A DNA stretch of 64,000 nucleotides from Erysipelotrichaceae bacterium (GCA_019415435.1 DXZE01000003.1:1-64000), one strand, 5' to 3'; counted from the stretch's first letter, positions 8,205-16,974 are shown. Program-made: numbers and translations. The notes: generated from the sequence alone by a model not told the origin.

Positions 8205-10157
8205 ATGAAAAAGTCAAATAACAAGACAGTTGCGATTATTGCAATTATTGCACTGTTCGTTGTGGCCGTATTTGCCGGTTCGTATGACATGTGGAGACCA
8301 AGACCAACGGTTTCCGGTCAGTTCAGCGGTGAAGCACAGGGTAATGGCGGAACAGTTAAGGTTACATTAACATTAAAAGACAGCGTCATTACTGAGGTAA
8401 AGGCAGAAGGTAACAAGGAAACACCTGGCATTGGATCCAAGGCTATTGAAAAGCTTCCTGGTGAAATTGTTGAAAAGAACTCACTGGATGTAGATGGTGT
8501 TTCTGGAGCAACAATCACTTCTGATGCAATCAAGAAGGCTGCTGAAGCAGCATTAAGTTCTGCTGGTATTACAGCTTCTGATCTGAAGGCAGTCAGCAGC
8601 ACATCATCTTCTGATGATAAGAAGGATGTTACAAAAGAAGCTGATATCGTTGTCGTTGGTGCTGGTGGTGCTGGTGAAACAGCCGCAGTTACAGCAGCCA
8701 AGGCTGGCAAGAAAGTCATCATTCTGGAATCCCAGGATGCTTCAGGCGGTAACTCCGTACGTTCTACTGGCGGTATGAACGCTGCCAAGACAACATACCA
8801 GGATAAGAATGAATGGAATGCAGGTGGCGAAGAGGCAGCTCTTGAAAAGACACTTGCAAGTGCAAGAAAAGATTATGCGGATAACAAGGATATCCAGGAT
8901 CTCGCTGATACAGTTGAAAAGCAGTATAACGACTACAAAGCCGGTGGTGAACAGGGATACTTTGATTCTGTAGAATTAATGGAATTAGATACAATGGTCG
9001 GTGGCCATGGTGTCAACAACATCGATCTTGTAAAGACATTAGCTGAGAATTCTTCTGATGCAATTGACTGGGTCAATGACATCTCCAAGGAAGTTGATGA
9101 ATCCAACAGCGGACTTGTCAATGTAGGTCAGTTCGGTGGTGCTTCTGTTAAGAGAATCCACAGACCAGTAAACGCTGATGGCAGTGTTATTGCCGTAGGT
9201 GCATACATCATGCCTATTCTGGATGCTGAAGTTAAGAAGAACAATGTTGAAGTTATGTATAACACAACTGCCAACAAGATTCTGATGAAGGATGGCAAGG
9301 CAGTTGGTGTAGAAGCCAAGACAAAGGCTGGCGGCAAGGTTACAGTCAATGCCAAGGCAGTCGTTCTTGCTACAGGCGGCTTTGGTGCTAACAGCAAGAT
9401 GGTTGAAAAGGAAAATCCTGATTTGAAGGGTTTTATCACAACTAACGCTCCTGGTGCACAGGGACAGGGCATCACAATGGCTGAAGCCAAGGATGTCAAT
9501 GCCGATACAGTTGATATGAAACAGATTCAGCTGCACCCGACTGTACATGTTGATGATGATGGCAATGCTCATCTGATCACAGAAGGCTTAAGAGGTGATG
9601 GTGCTATCCTTGTAAACAAGGAAGGCAAGAGATTCACAAATGAGGTCGGTACACGTGATGCTGTCTCTGCCGATGAAAACAAGCAGACAGACGGCCAGGC
9701 ATGGTTAATCGTAGATGATTCCATGGTTAAGGCTTCTGCAGTCATCCAGGGCTATATTGATTCCGGTTATACAGTTACTGGTTCTGATCCTAAGGCATTA
9801 GCTAAGGAAATGAATGTTGACGCAGATACACTGCAGTCTACTATTGATACATGGAACGCTGATGTTGAAGCCAAGAACGATCCTGACTTTGGCAGAACTT
9901 CCTTCGATCATCAGTTAACAGGTACACTGTATGCATTAACAGTACAGCCAGGTGTTCACCACACAATGGGTGGTTTGAAGATTGATACTTCTGCGGAAGT
10001 TATCAACAAGGATGGCGATGTCATCCTAGGTCTCTTTGCCGCAGGTGAAGTTACTGGTGGTGTACATGGTGCTAACCGCTTAGGCGGTAATGCCGTTGCT
10101 GACTTCGTTGTCTTCGGACGTATCGCAGGTCAGTCCGCAACAGATTACGCAAAGTAA
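8205..10157 (+). CDS. Exported FMN-binding, FAD-dependent fumarate-reductase-like flavoprotein
   Basis: A 650-residue protein. Residues 8-26 form a signal/anchor helix. Residues 35-120 are an FMN_bind domain with DGVSGATIT, where Thr103 is the expected ApbE flavinylation site. Residues 145-650 are a flavocytochrome-c-type FAD reductase domain (VVVGAGGAGETAA). Active-site positions known from Shewanella fumarate reductase are present: His444, Thr459/Glu460, Arg484 (GTRD, the proton donor), His585/586 and Arg625. This fits outward-facing reduction of fumarate or a related enoate by extracellular electrons; related proteins reduce urocanate or cinnamates, so the substrate is not certain. Monocistronic between a promoter and a terminator. 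Confidence 0.9.
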   Translation: MKKSNNKTVAIIAIIALFVVAVFAGSYDMWRPRPTVSGQFSGEAQGNGGTVKVTLTLKDSVITEVKAEGNKETPGIGSKAIEKLPGEIVEKNSLDVDGVSGATITSDAIKKAAEAALSSAGITASDLKAVSSTSSSDDKKDVTKEADIVVVGAGGAGETAAVTAAKAGKKVIILESQDASGGNSVRSTGGMNAAKTTYQDKNEWNAGGEEAALEKTLASARKDYADNKDIQDLADTVEKQYNDYKAGGEQGYFDSVELMELDTMVGGHGVNNIDLVKTLAENSSDAIDWVNDISKEVDESNSGLVNVGQFGGASVKRIHRPVNADGSVIAVGAYIMPILDAEVKKNNVEVMYNTTANKILMKDGKAVGVEAKTKAGGKVTVNAKAVVLATGGFGANSKMVEKENPDLKGFITTNAPGAQGQGITMAEAKDVNADTVDMKQIQLHPTVHVDDDGNAHLITEGLRGDGAILVNKEGKRFTNEVGTRDAVSADENKQTDGQAWLIVDDSMVKASAVIQGYIDSGYTVTGSDPKALAKEMNVDADTLQSTIDTWNADVEAKNDPDFGRTSFDHQLTGTLYALTVQPGVHHTMGGLKIDTSAEVINKDGDVILGLFAAGEVTGGVHGANRLGGNAVADFVVFGRIAGQSATDYAK

Positions 10158-10168
10158 GCTAAAGATTA

Positions 10169-10200
10169 AGATCTCTGCTTTATAAGCAGAGGTCTTTTCT
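10169..10200 (+). terminator. Terminator of the reductase gene
   Basis: A 12-bp stem with one G-T pair (AGATCTCTGCTT with AAGCAGAGGTCT), a 3-nt loop, then TTTTCTTT. Confidence 0.93.
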
Positions 10201-10225
10201 TTATAATTTAATAGCAGAGGTATAT

Positions 10226-11719
10226 ATGACAATTCAAGAAGAAATAAAGAAATATCAGGACTGGATATTCAGACAATCCGCCTATCAGATGGCACTAAAC
10301 ATTATCGGTATTGATAAACAGACCGTAGCACCGTCAGCCGGTGCTTCCTATCGTGATCAGAGAACGGCTTACCTTTCCGGTGAATTATTTTCTATAGAAA
10401 CAGAAGAAGATATGATTCCGGTATTGAAGGATCTCAGTGAAAACGCAGATGATCCGGACATTAAAAAGGGCGCAGAACTTTACTACAAAGAAGTCACGAA
10501 GACAAAAGTCATTCCAAAGGATGAGTATGTAGCTAGTGAAGAATTACTGAATGCTTCTTATGATGCCTGGCTGAAAGCAAAGAAAGAGAATGATTACAGT
10601 ATCTTTGAACCATATCTTAAAAAGGTAATTGATTTAAAGAAGAAAGAGTACGGGTATCGTCATAGTGATAAGAAACTGTATGATCAGATGCTGGATGATT
10701 TTGAACCTGGTATGAACATGCAGAAGTATGATGCCTTCTTTGAAGCATTGAAGGAAAGACTCATACCTTTCATTCAAAAGGTAAACAAGGCAAGGCAGAT
10801 TGATGATGCTTTTTTGTATCAGGAATATGATATTGATGGTCAGAAGAAGTTTATGGATCATCTGCTTCAGTATCTGCGTTTTGATCCTTCATGGGGTTAT
10901 CAGAATGAAACCGAGCATCCGTTTACAGACTGGACATGTGAGAATGACTGCCGTACGACTACAAAGTATCTAAAGAATAATGTCATATCTGCCATTCTTT
11001 CCACTGTACATGAATGCGGTCATGCCTGGTATGAACATGATGTAAAGCCTGCATATGACGGCATGATACTTTCCTATGGTATTTCCAGCGGCATGCATGA
11101 ATCGCAATCCCGCTTATGTGAAAACTACCTTGGCAGATCTCTTCCTTTCTGGAAATACAATTATCCTTTCTTACAGAAACAGTTTCCTGATCAGTTAGAC
11201 AATGTGTCATTAGAACAGTTTGTTAAGGCTATCAATGTTGCCAGACCATCCTTAGTCAGAACCGAGGCTGATGAGTTAACGTATCCGATGCATATTGTTA
11301 TTCGCTATGAGATTGAAAAGGGATTGTTTAACGGATCTATCTCTACGGAAGGTTTGGATAAGACATGGAATGACATGTATCAAAAGTATCTTGGTATATC
11401 CTCTAAAGACGCAAGGGATGGCATCTTACAGGATGTTCATTGGAGTGATGGTGAATTCGGTTATTTTCCTACATACGCGCTTGGCTCAGCCTTTGCGGCC
11501 CAGTTTGTCCATAAGATGAGAGAAGAGATACCAGTTGATGATCTTCTTGAAAACAATCTCTATGAAAAGATCATGGCATGGTTAAAAGAACATATTCATC
11601 AATACGGCTGTTTCTATAATGCGGATGAAATCATGCTTAAAGCTACTGGCGAACCATTTAACGTTAACTACTATCTGGATTATCTCGAAGATAAATACAC
11701 AAAGCTGTATAACCTTTAA
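10226..11719 (+). CDS. M32 family metallocarboxypeptidase (Taq-type)
   Basis: A 497-residue protein with all M32 landmarks in order: HPF, DCR, HECGH (zinc ligands His262 and His266 with Glu263), HESQSR, VRTEAD and GILQDVHW. The enzyme removes C-terminal residues from peptides and is cytoplasmic, as no signal is present. The ATG at 10226 follows AGAGG by 5 bp. xpt starts 5 bp after its stop, so peptide and purine salvage are co-transcribed. Confidence 0.95.
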   Translation: MTIQEEIKKYQDWIFRQSAYQMALNIIGIDKQTVAPSAGASYRDQRTAYLSGELFSIETEEDMIPVLKDLSENADDPDIKKGAELYYKEVTKTKVIPKDEYVASEELLNASYDAWLKAKKENDYSIFEPYLKKVIDLKKKEYGYRHSDKKLYDQMLDDFEPGMNMQKYDAFFEALKERLIPFIQKVNKARQIDDAFLYQEYDIDGQKKFMDHLLQYLRFDPSWGYQNETEHPFTDWTCENDCRTTTKYLKNNVISAILSTVHECGHAWYEHDVKPAYDGMILSYGISSGMHESQSRLCENYLGRSLPFWKYNYPFLQKQFPDQLDNVSLEQFVKAINVARPSLVRTEADELTYPMHIVIRYEIEKGLFNGSISTEGLDKTWNDMYQKYLGISSKDARDGILQDVHWSDGEFGYFPTYALGSAFAAQFVHKMREEIPVDDLLENNLYEKIMAWLKEHIHQYGCFYNADEIMLKATGEPFNVNYYLDYLEDKYTKLYNL

Positions 11720-11724
11720 ACATT

Positions 11725-12297
11725 ATGAAAGAACTAGAAAAACGTATATTGGAAGATGGAACCATTCTTCCCGGAAACATATTAAAAGTAGACAGTTTCC
11801 TGAATCATCAACTGGATGTACATCTGTTAAAAGATATCGGTAATGAGTTTCATCGTATCTTTAAAGATGAACAGATTACAAAGATATTAACGATTGAAGC
11901 CAGCGGTATAGCGATTGCCTGCTTTACCGCAGAGGCCTTTGATGTACCGGTATTGTTTGCCAAGAAATCAAAGAGTGCCAATATCGGTAATGATGTATAT
12001 AAGTCAAAAGTACATTCCTATACCTATAACCGTGACTATGACATCACTGTTTCAAAGAAATATCTGAATGCTTCAGACAGAGTATTAATCGTAGATGACT
12101 TCATGGCTAATGGCTTAGCCGCAGAGGGTCTGGCGGATATCGTCAATCAGGCTGGAGCCCAATTAGCCGGTATAGGCATATGTATTGAAAAAGGTTTCCA
12201 GCAGGGTGGCAAAAGATTACGTGAAAAGGGTATCCGGGTAGAAAGCCTTGCTGTAATCAAGTCCATGAGTGATCAGAATATCACTTTTGAAGAATAG
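11725..12297 (+). CDS. xpt: Xanthine phosphoribosyltransferase
   Basis: The 190-residue length and sequence match Xpt throughout. The PRPP-binding loop is VLIVDDFMANG (about 111-121), followed by a glutamate-lysine region typical of the family. It converts xanthine plus PRPP to XMP. I see no ribosome-binding site in the five bases after the M32 stop, so it probably depends on coupled translation. No purine riboswitch lies upstream of this operon. Confidence 0.95.
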   Translation: MKELEKRILEDGTILPGNILKVDSFLNHQLDVHLLKDIGNEFHRIFKDEQITKILTIEASGIAIACFTAEAFDVPVLFAKKSKSANIGNDVYKSKVHSYTYNRDYDITVSKKYLNASDRVLIVDDFMANGLAAEGLADIVNQAGAQLAGIGICIEKGFQQGGKRLREKGIRVESLAVIKSMSDQNITFEE

Positions 12298-12349
12298 ACA
12301 TGCATGCATTTCTGACTGTAATGAATAACAAAACAGAAGGAGAGTAATC

Positions 12350-12820
12350 ATGTCTTTGGAAAAAGTACAGAAATATTTCAAACAGTATGGCATGAATGAC
12401 AGAATCATTGTCCTGGATGAATCCAGTGCCACGGTAGACTTAGCAGCACATGCACTGCATACCGAACCAGCTCAGATTGCCAAGACCTTAAGCTTTATGG
12501 CTGGCGATCAGCCAATCCTTATTGTGATGGAAGGTACAGCCAGAGTGGATAATCATAAGTACAAGGAGTTCTTCCATAAAAAGGCAAAGATGATGAGTGG
12601 AGAAGAATTAGAGAAATATGTAGGCCATAAGGCAGGTGGTGTCTGTCCGTTTGGCATCCCGGAAGGGACAGATGTGTATCTCGATGAATCCCTGAAAAAG
12701 TTCAAGATCGTATTCCCAGCCTGTGGTTCCGGCAACTCCGCCATTGAATTAACAATTCCGGAATTAGAAAAGTATTCTAATTTCAAGGTATGGATTGATG
12801 TCACCAAAGAGCCAGAGTAA
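12350..12820 (+). CDS. YbaK/EbsC-type aminoacyl-tRNA deacylase
   Basis: A 156-residue single-domain protein of the YbaK/prolyl-tRNA-editing fold, with the signature GGVCPFG (about residue 95-101) and the conserved N-terminal substrate-pocket helix. Family members hydrolyse mischarged tRNA, most often Cys-tRNA-Pro; the exact substrate cannot be read from sequence. AGAAGGAGAG precedes the ATG. The 52-bp space from xpt has no terminator, so it may share the operon. Confidence 0.92.
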   Translation: MSLEKVQKYFKQYGMNDRIIVLDESSATVDLAAHALHTEPAQIAKTLSFMAGDQPILIVMEGTARVDNHKYKEFFHKKAKMMSGEELEKYVGHKAGGVCPFGIPEGTDVYLDESLKKFKIVFPACGSGNSAIELTIPELEKYSNFKVWIDVTKEPE

Positions 12821-12847
12821 TTTTACAAAAACAGAATCTATTCGATG

Positions 12848-12870
12848 AAAGCACTTATATGGTGCTTTTT
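12848..12870 (+). terminator. Terminator after the YbaK-like gene
   Basis: AAAGCAC/GTGCTTT stem with a 7-nt loop and a run of five T. Confidence 0.8.
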
Positions 12871-12893
12871 CACATTTTTCTCCCAAAATGTTG

Positions 12894-12924
12894 TTGATGT
12901 TATAAGTTAGTTAGACTAAACTAA
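12894..12924 (+). promoter_or_regulatory. feo promoter with DtxR-type operator
   Basis: TTGATG, 17 bp, TAAACT. The inverted repeat TTAGTT-AGACTA-AACTAA (12907-12924) covers the -10 and has the TTAGnCTAA core of DtxR/IdeR boxes. A second, looser pair GTTAG/CTAAC lies at 12930-12949. Binding by an iron-loaded DtxR-family repressor would block this promoter. No dtxR gene is in the window. Confidence 0.6.
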
Positions 12925-12978
12925 TTCTCGTTAGGGAAAGATAACTAACAGTGTGAAGCGTCAGAAGGAGGCATACTT

Positions 12979-13191
12979 ATGATGCCATTGACATTAGCAG
13001 ATCCGGGTAAAGAGAACACAATTGTCAAGATTGGCGGCAGTGCTGAAGTAAAGCAGCACCTGGCTGATCTTGGTTTTGTTGTTGGCGGCAAGGTAACTGT
13101 TGTTACAGAAGCTAATGGGAATCTGATTGTGAATGTGAAGGAATCACGTGTAGCTATTGGCAAAAACATGGCTATGAAAATCATGGTTTGA
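12979..13191 (+). CDS. feoA: FeoA-type SH3-like protein, first copy
   Basis: A 70-residue FeoA-domain protein that opens with the usual plan (substitution of a polar strand, then ADPGKENTIVKIGG) and the loop HLADLGFVVGGKVTVV. AGAAGGAGG stands 8 bp before the ATG. FeoA modulates the FeoB iron transporter from the cytoplasmic side. Two feoA genes before feoB is a common Firmicutes arrangement. Confidence 0.92.
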   Translation: MMPLTLADPGKENTIVKIGGSAEVKQHLADLGFVVGGKVTVVTEANGNLIVNVKESRVAIGKNMAMKIMV

Positions 13192-13204
13192 CAAGGGAGG
13201 AAAG

Positions 13205-13426
13205 ATGAAGACATTAAAAGACGCAAAGATCGGTGAAACGGTCAAGGTTGTCAAAATTCATGGTGAAGGAGCTGTAAAGCGCAGAATCATGGATATGGGC
13301 ATTACAAAGGGAATTGATGTATATGTCCGCAAGACTGCACCATTAGGTGATCCGATTGAAGTAACTGTACGTGGATATGAATTATCCCTGCGTAAGTTTG
13401 ACGCTGAAAAGATTGAGGTCGCTTAA
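13205..13426 (+). CDS. feoA: FeoA-type SH3-like protein, second copy
   Basis: A 73-residue FeoA-domain protein with the canonical RRIMDMGITKG and RGYELSLRKFDAEKIEV segments; it is closer to standard FeoA than the first copy. It lies 13 bp after the first feoA and 48 bp before feoB. The two copies differ greatly in sequence and probably have separate roles in the Feo complex. Confidence 0.94.
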   Translation: MKTLKDAKIGETVKVVKIHGEGAVKRRIMDMGITKGIDVYVRKTAPLGDPIEVTVRGYELSLRKFDAEKIEVA

Positions 13427-13474
13427 TTAACAACGACGAACAGGGCAAATGCCTCAAAGGAAAGGAACGAGAGA

Positions 13475-15943
13475 ATGGCAGAAACGAAGATTAAGATTGC
13501 CTTGGCCGGTAATCCAAATAGTGGTAAGACCACATTGTTTAACGCATTAACAGGTTCCAACCAGTTCGTAGGTAACTGGCCGGGAGTCACTGTTGAAAAG
13601 AAGGAAGGACGCTTAAAGAAGCACAATGATGTTATCATTGAAGACTTACCTGGCATCTATTCCTTATCTCCATATACACTGGAGGAAGTTGTATCCAGAC
13701 AATATCTGGTTACAGAAAAGCCAGATGCAATTCTGAATATTGTTGATGGTACAAACCTTGAAAGAAATCTGTATCTGACAACTCAGTTAACAGAGCTGAA
13801 TATCCCGGTTGTTGTAGCTGTAAACATGATGGATCTGGTCCGTAAGAATGGGGATAAGATCAACATCGAGAAGCTTTCTGAAACACTTGGAGCAACAGTT
13901 GTAGAAATCTCAGCATTAAAAGAGACAGGCATCATGGAAGCTGCTGAAGCTGCTATCACAGCTGCCAAGGAACATAAGGTTCCTAAGTATCATAAGTTTA
14001 ATGCTGACGTAGAAAATGCATTGTCTGTTATCACAGAAAACTGTCTGAACAGTATTGAAGAAGGCCAGAAGAGATGGTATGCCATCAAGGTCTTTGAAAG
14101 AGACAGCAAGGTTCTGGATGGCTTAAAGCTTACAGATGCACAAAAGGTCAAGGCTGAAGAAGCTATCAAGGCTGTAGAAACAAAGGAAGATGATGACAGT
14201 GAATCTATCATCACTGATCAGCGTTATACAGCTATTACAAATACATTAAACGGTGTCTATAAGAAGAAGGGCGCCGGTGAATTATCTGTATCTGATAAGA
14301 TCGATAAGATCGTAACAAACAGATGGTTAGGTTTACCTGTCTTTGCGGTAGTTATGTTCATTGTCTACTATGTATCCATTCAGACAATTGGTATTGGTGC
14401 TACAGACTGGGTTAACGATGGCCTGTTTGGTGATGGATGGTTCTGGGGCGGCGTTGGCCGTGAGCAGTATGATGACGCTTCCAGTACATACAGTATTGCC
14501 AGTGAAAGAGCTGATGAATTCCTTGATGCAGCCCAGGATGAGGGTGCTATCAAGCTGGATGATGACAATAATGTCACAGTTCTTGATCAGGATGCCTTCG
14601 AAAAGGTTACCGTAAGTGAAGTTACCGTTCATGATGATGAAGGTAATCTGATGGATGATGAAGCTATCAGCAACTACAACTACGCTGACTATGAAAAGGA
14701 TGCAGCTGTAGAAGAACCAGATCCTTCTGATTATGGTCCTTGGGCAGATGGCTTGCCAACATTAATTCAGAATGGTCTTACCGCAATTAACTGTGCAGAC
14801 TGGTTACAGGATCTGATCCTGAATGGTATCGTTGCCGGTGTTGGTGCCGTTCTTGGCTTCTTGCCACAGATGCTTGTCTTATTCTTCTTCCTGGCATTCC
14901 TTGAAGGATGCGGCTATATGGCACGTATTGCCTTCGTTATGGACCGTATCTTCAGAAAGTTTGGATTATCCGGTAAGTCTTTTATTCCAATGTTAATCGG
15001 TACAGGATGTGGCGTACCTGGTGTCATGGCATCCCGTACAATTGAAAATGAGCGTGACAGAAGAATGACGGTTATGACAACAACCTTTATTCCATGTTCC
15101 GCAAAGCTTCCTATCATCGCATTGATCTCTGGCGCATTCTTCAATAATTCCGGTCTTGTGGCGACAAGTGCTTACTTCCTTGGTGTCGCTTCAATCGTTA
15201 TCTCCGGTATTATCTTAAAGAAGACAAAGATGTTTGCTGGTGAGCCTGCTCCATTCGTTATGGAACTTCCTGCATATCACTGGCCGACACCTTCCAATAT
15301 CCTGCATTCCATGTGGGAGCGTGGTTCTTCCTTCGTTAAGAAGGCTGGTTCCATTATCTTAATCGCAACAATCCTTGTATGGTTTTTATCCTCTTATGGA
15401 GTTACATCCTCTGGATTTGGCGCCGTATCTGAAGATCAGTCCTTACTTGCTGTATTCGGTAATGCTGTCAAGTGGATCTTTATCCCGACAGGTTTTGCAG
15501 ACTGGAGAGCTGCAGTTGCTGTTATCTCCGGCTTAATCGCAAAGGAGAACGTCGTTGGTACAATGGGTGTTCTCTATGGCGCTGGTGAAGTTGCTGAAAA
15601 CGGATGGCAGATCTTCCATTCCATGAATGCTGCCTTCGATGGTTCCGCAATTGCCGGTTATTCTTTCCTTGCCTTCAACCTGTTATGTGCTCCTTGCTTC
15701 GCAGCTATCGGTGCTATCAGAAGAGAGATGAACTCTTCTAAGTGGACATGGTTTGCGATCGGTTATCAGTGTGGATGGGCATATGTCGTATCTGCTATTA
15801 TCTATAACCTTGGCATGCTGTTTGCTCATGGTGTATTCAGCTTCTGGACTGTTGTAGCATTTATCTTTGTCGCATTGATCATCTATGGTCTTGCCAGACC
15901 ATATCATGAATCAGAGACACTTACAGAAACAGTCAAAGCGTAA
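13475..15943 (+). CDS. feoB: FeoB ferrous iron transporter with an acidic extracellular insertion
   Basis: An 822-residue protein. The N-terminal G domain has GNPNSGKTT (G1), NWPGVTVEKKEG (switch), DLPGIYSL (G3) and NMMDL (G4). The first membrane helix is near 285-305; the conserved core follows from about 430 with FLPQMLVLFFFLAFLEGCGYMAR and GTGCGVPG. Between them (about 325-425) lie some 100 extra residues rich in Asp and Glu that are not in compact FeoB proteins; by topology they should face outside. It takes up Fe(II) under anaerobic conditions. GGAAAGGA precedes the ATG. No clear terminator follows. Confidence 0.95.
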   Translation: MAETKIKIALAGNPNSGKTTLFNALTGSNQFVGNWPGVTVEKKEGRLKKHNDVIIEDLPGIYSLSPYTLEEVVSRQYLVTEKPDAILNIVDGTNLERNLYLTTQLTELNIPVVVAVNMMDLVRKNGDKINIEKLSETLGATVVEISALKETGIMEAAEAAITAAKEHKVPKYHKFNADVENALSVITENCLNSIEEGQKRWYAIKVFERDSKVLDGLKLTDAQKVKAEEAIKAVETKEDDDSESIITDQRYTAITNTLNGVYKKKGAGELSVSDKIDKIVTNRWLGLPVFAVVMFIVYYVSIQTIGIGATDWVNDGLFGDGWFWGGVGREQYDDASSTYSIASERADEFLDAAQDEGAIKLDDDNNVTVLDQDAFEKVTVSEVTVHDDEGNLMDDEAISNYNYADYEKDAAVEEPDPSDYGPWADGLPTLIQNGLTAINCADWLQDLILNGIVAGVGAVLGFLPQMLVLFFFLAFLEGCGYMARIAFVMDRIFRKFGLSGKSFIPMLIGTGCGVPGVMASRTIENERDRRMTVMTTTFIPCSAKLPIIALISGAFFNNSGLVATSAYFLGVASIVISGIILKKTKMFAGEPAPFVMELPAYHWPTPSNILHSMWERGSSFVKKAGSIILIATILVWFLSSYGVTSSGFGAVSEDQSLLAVFGNAVKWIFIPTGFADWRAAVAVISGLIAKENVVGTMGVLYGAGEVAENGWQIFHSMNAAFDGSAIAGYSFLAFNLLCAPCFAAIGAIRREMNSSKWTWFAIGYQCGWAYVVSAIIYNLGMLFAHGVFSFWTVVAFIFVALIIYGLARPYHESETLTETVKA

Positions 15944-16036
15944 TGTGTATTGCAATGAGTGAAAAGGAACTGACCCCGTCGTGTCATCTAAGTTATAGGG
16001 TAGTTGCCAACACTGTGCAAAAACCGATTTAAATGA

Positions 16037-16210
16037 TTTGATCCAAAGAAAGAAAAGACACTTGATGAAACTGCAGAAAGAGCCTTATTACAGATATTTG
16101 AAAAGAAATATGATACTGAACTGATTGCAGAAGGTATACTGGAAGAAAATATTATTCATTATGGTATGGGATTCCGTGGTAAAGATGTCTCAGTAATAAT
16201 GCAGAAGTAG
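16037..16210 (+). pseudogene. C-terminal remnant of an AAA-ATPase/PD-(D/E)XK nuclease-family protein
   Basis: The 340-bp space after feoB holds an open frame without a start that ends at TAG 16210. It translates to ETAERALLQIFEKKYD, then a lysine-free link, and HYGMGFRGKDVSVI. This is the typical C-terminal end of the large gut-bacterial ATPase/PD-(D/E)XK family (A..AL.QI..K.Y...L...G...I..YG..F.GK.V). A TGA at 16034 closes the frame upstream and the rest of the gene (normally about 500 codons) is missing. The bases at 15970-16020 look unrelated and may be a scar of the deletion or of a lost mobile element. Confidence 0.75.
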
Positions 16211-16281
16211 GAAGACACTGCTTCATAAAAACATTCATAGATTTGAAAAGGTTCTGGAAATCTTCCGGAACCTTTTAACTA

Positions 16282-16881
16282 TCAGGAATAATATGTTTTA
16301 CAGGATAATACTCTGCCGATGATCTGAACTGGCAAGTCCTGTATTTCCTGTGGCGAGAAATAACGATTTTCGACATCCGGGTTGGCCGCTTCCAGAATCA
16401 GAAGCTTGTTTTTAAAGATGACTCTTTTAACCGTCACTTCTTCTCCAATCATTACAACCCCGATTTCACCGCTTTCCAGATGATCTGTCTTTTCTACCAA
16501 TACCAAAGAACCATCCATAATGCCGATACCAATCATAGAGTTTCCGGTTACCTTCAGATAGTAATCTCCTTTTTTACGTTCTTCCAGGGAGGCTTCTTCT
16601 TCACCAAGATAATTTTCTTCCGCAAAAAGATCATATCCGGCTTTGACATAACCAAGAACCGGTAAATGCACGGATATATCCATTCCCTTTAACTCCGGTT
16701 CAATGTTATAACCAAACATCTTTGAAAGCTTCGTAACGGTCTCAGAAGAGACATTTTGAATATCACCACGCCCCCAGCGCATGACCGTAGAACGGGATAC
16801 ACCAGCTGCTCTTGCAATATCACTGTCACTCATGCCGGTTTTCTGCTTATAGGCACGAATCATTTCTTTTAATGCTGTCAT
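16282..16881 (-). CDS. XRE/S24 self-cleaving repressor (LexA/CI-like)
   Basis: With the ATG at 16881 the protein has 199 residues: a helix-turn-helix (about 8-55, DIARAAGVSRSTVMRWGRG), a linker, and a LexA-type S24 domain. The autocleavage features are all present: Ala81-Gly82 (YVKAGYD), Ser115 (GNSM) and Lys152 (VTVKRVI). It should therefore cleave itself when RecA filaments form. It is divergent from a Y-family polymerase and should repress it and itself. An upstream in-frame start would lie in the promoter; the -10 box ends 6 bases before this ATG, implying a leaderless message. Confidence 0.9.
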   Translation of the reverse strand: MTALKEMIRAYKQKTGMSDSDIARAAGVSRSTVMRWGRGDIQNVSSETVTKLSKMFGYNIEPELKGMDISVHLPVLGYVKAGYDLFAEENYLGEEEASLEERKKGDYYLKVTGNSMIGIGIMDGSLVLVEKTDHLESGEIGVVMIGEEVTVKRVIFKNKLLILEAANPDVENRYFSPQEIQDLPVQIIGRVLSCKTYYS

Positions 16882-16887
16882 ATGCAT

Positions 16888-16916
16888 ATTATAGACTTTA
16901 TGCATCAAAATAACAA
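16888..16916 (-). promoter_or_regulatory. Promoter of the S24 repressor gene (leaderless)
   Basis: Minus-strand TTGTTA, 17 bp, TATAAT. Only 6 bases separate the -10 from the ATG at 16881, so transcription should begin at or next to the start codon. The palindrome ATATGCATAT (16880-16889) spans the -10/start junction and could be an operator. Confidence 0.75.
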
Positions 16917-16931
16917 TTTTATAAATCTGTT

Positions 16932-16960
16932 TGTTGCATAATATATTGAAATAAGCAACA
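16932..16960. promoter_or_regulatory. Inverted repeat, candidate operator of the S24 repressor
   Basis: TGTTGC, 17 bp, GCAACA. It overlaps the -35 of the polymerase promoter and lies between the two divergent promoters. Copies of TGCAT also occur at 16883, 16901 and 16935. Which of these binds the repressor cannot be told from one site. Confidence 0.45.
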
Positions 16961-16974
16961 CACACTTCTATAAT
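16946..16974 (+). promoter_or_regulatory. Promoter of the Y-family polymerase gene (near-leaderless)
   Basis: TTGAAA, 17 bp, TATAAT, then 10 bases to the ATG at 16985. A start of transcription about 7 bases after the -10 leaves a leader of roughly four bases and no ribosome-binding site. Confidence 0.75.

Noticed and set aside
10200..11725. Purine riboswitch for xpt
   Set aside because: xpt lies 5 bp after the carboxypeptidase gene and neither the junction nor the leader at 10200-10225 has room or motifs for the aptamer.
15960..16036. End of an insertion sequence (the stretch with AACTGACCCCGTCGTG)
   Set aside because: The stretch looks foreign to both neighbours, but no matching inverted end or transposase is found nearby, so it is only noted in the pseudogene entry.
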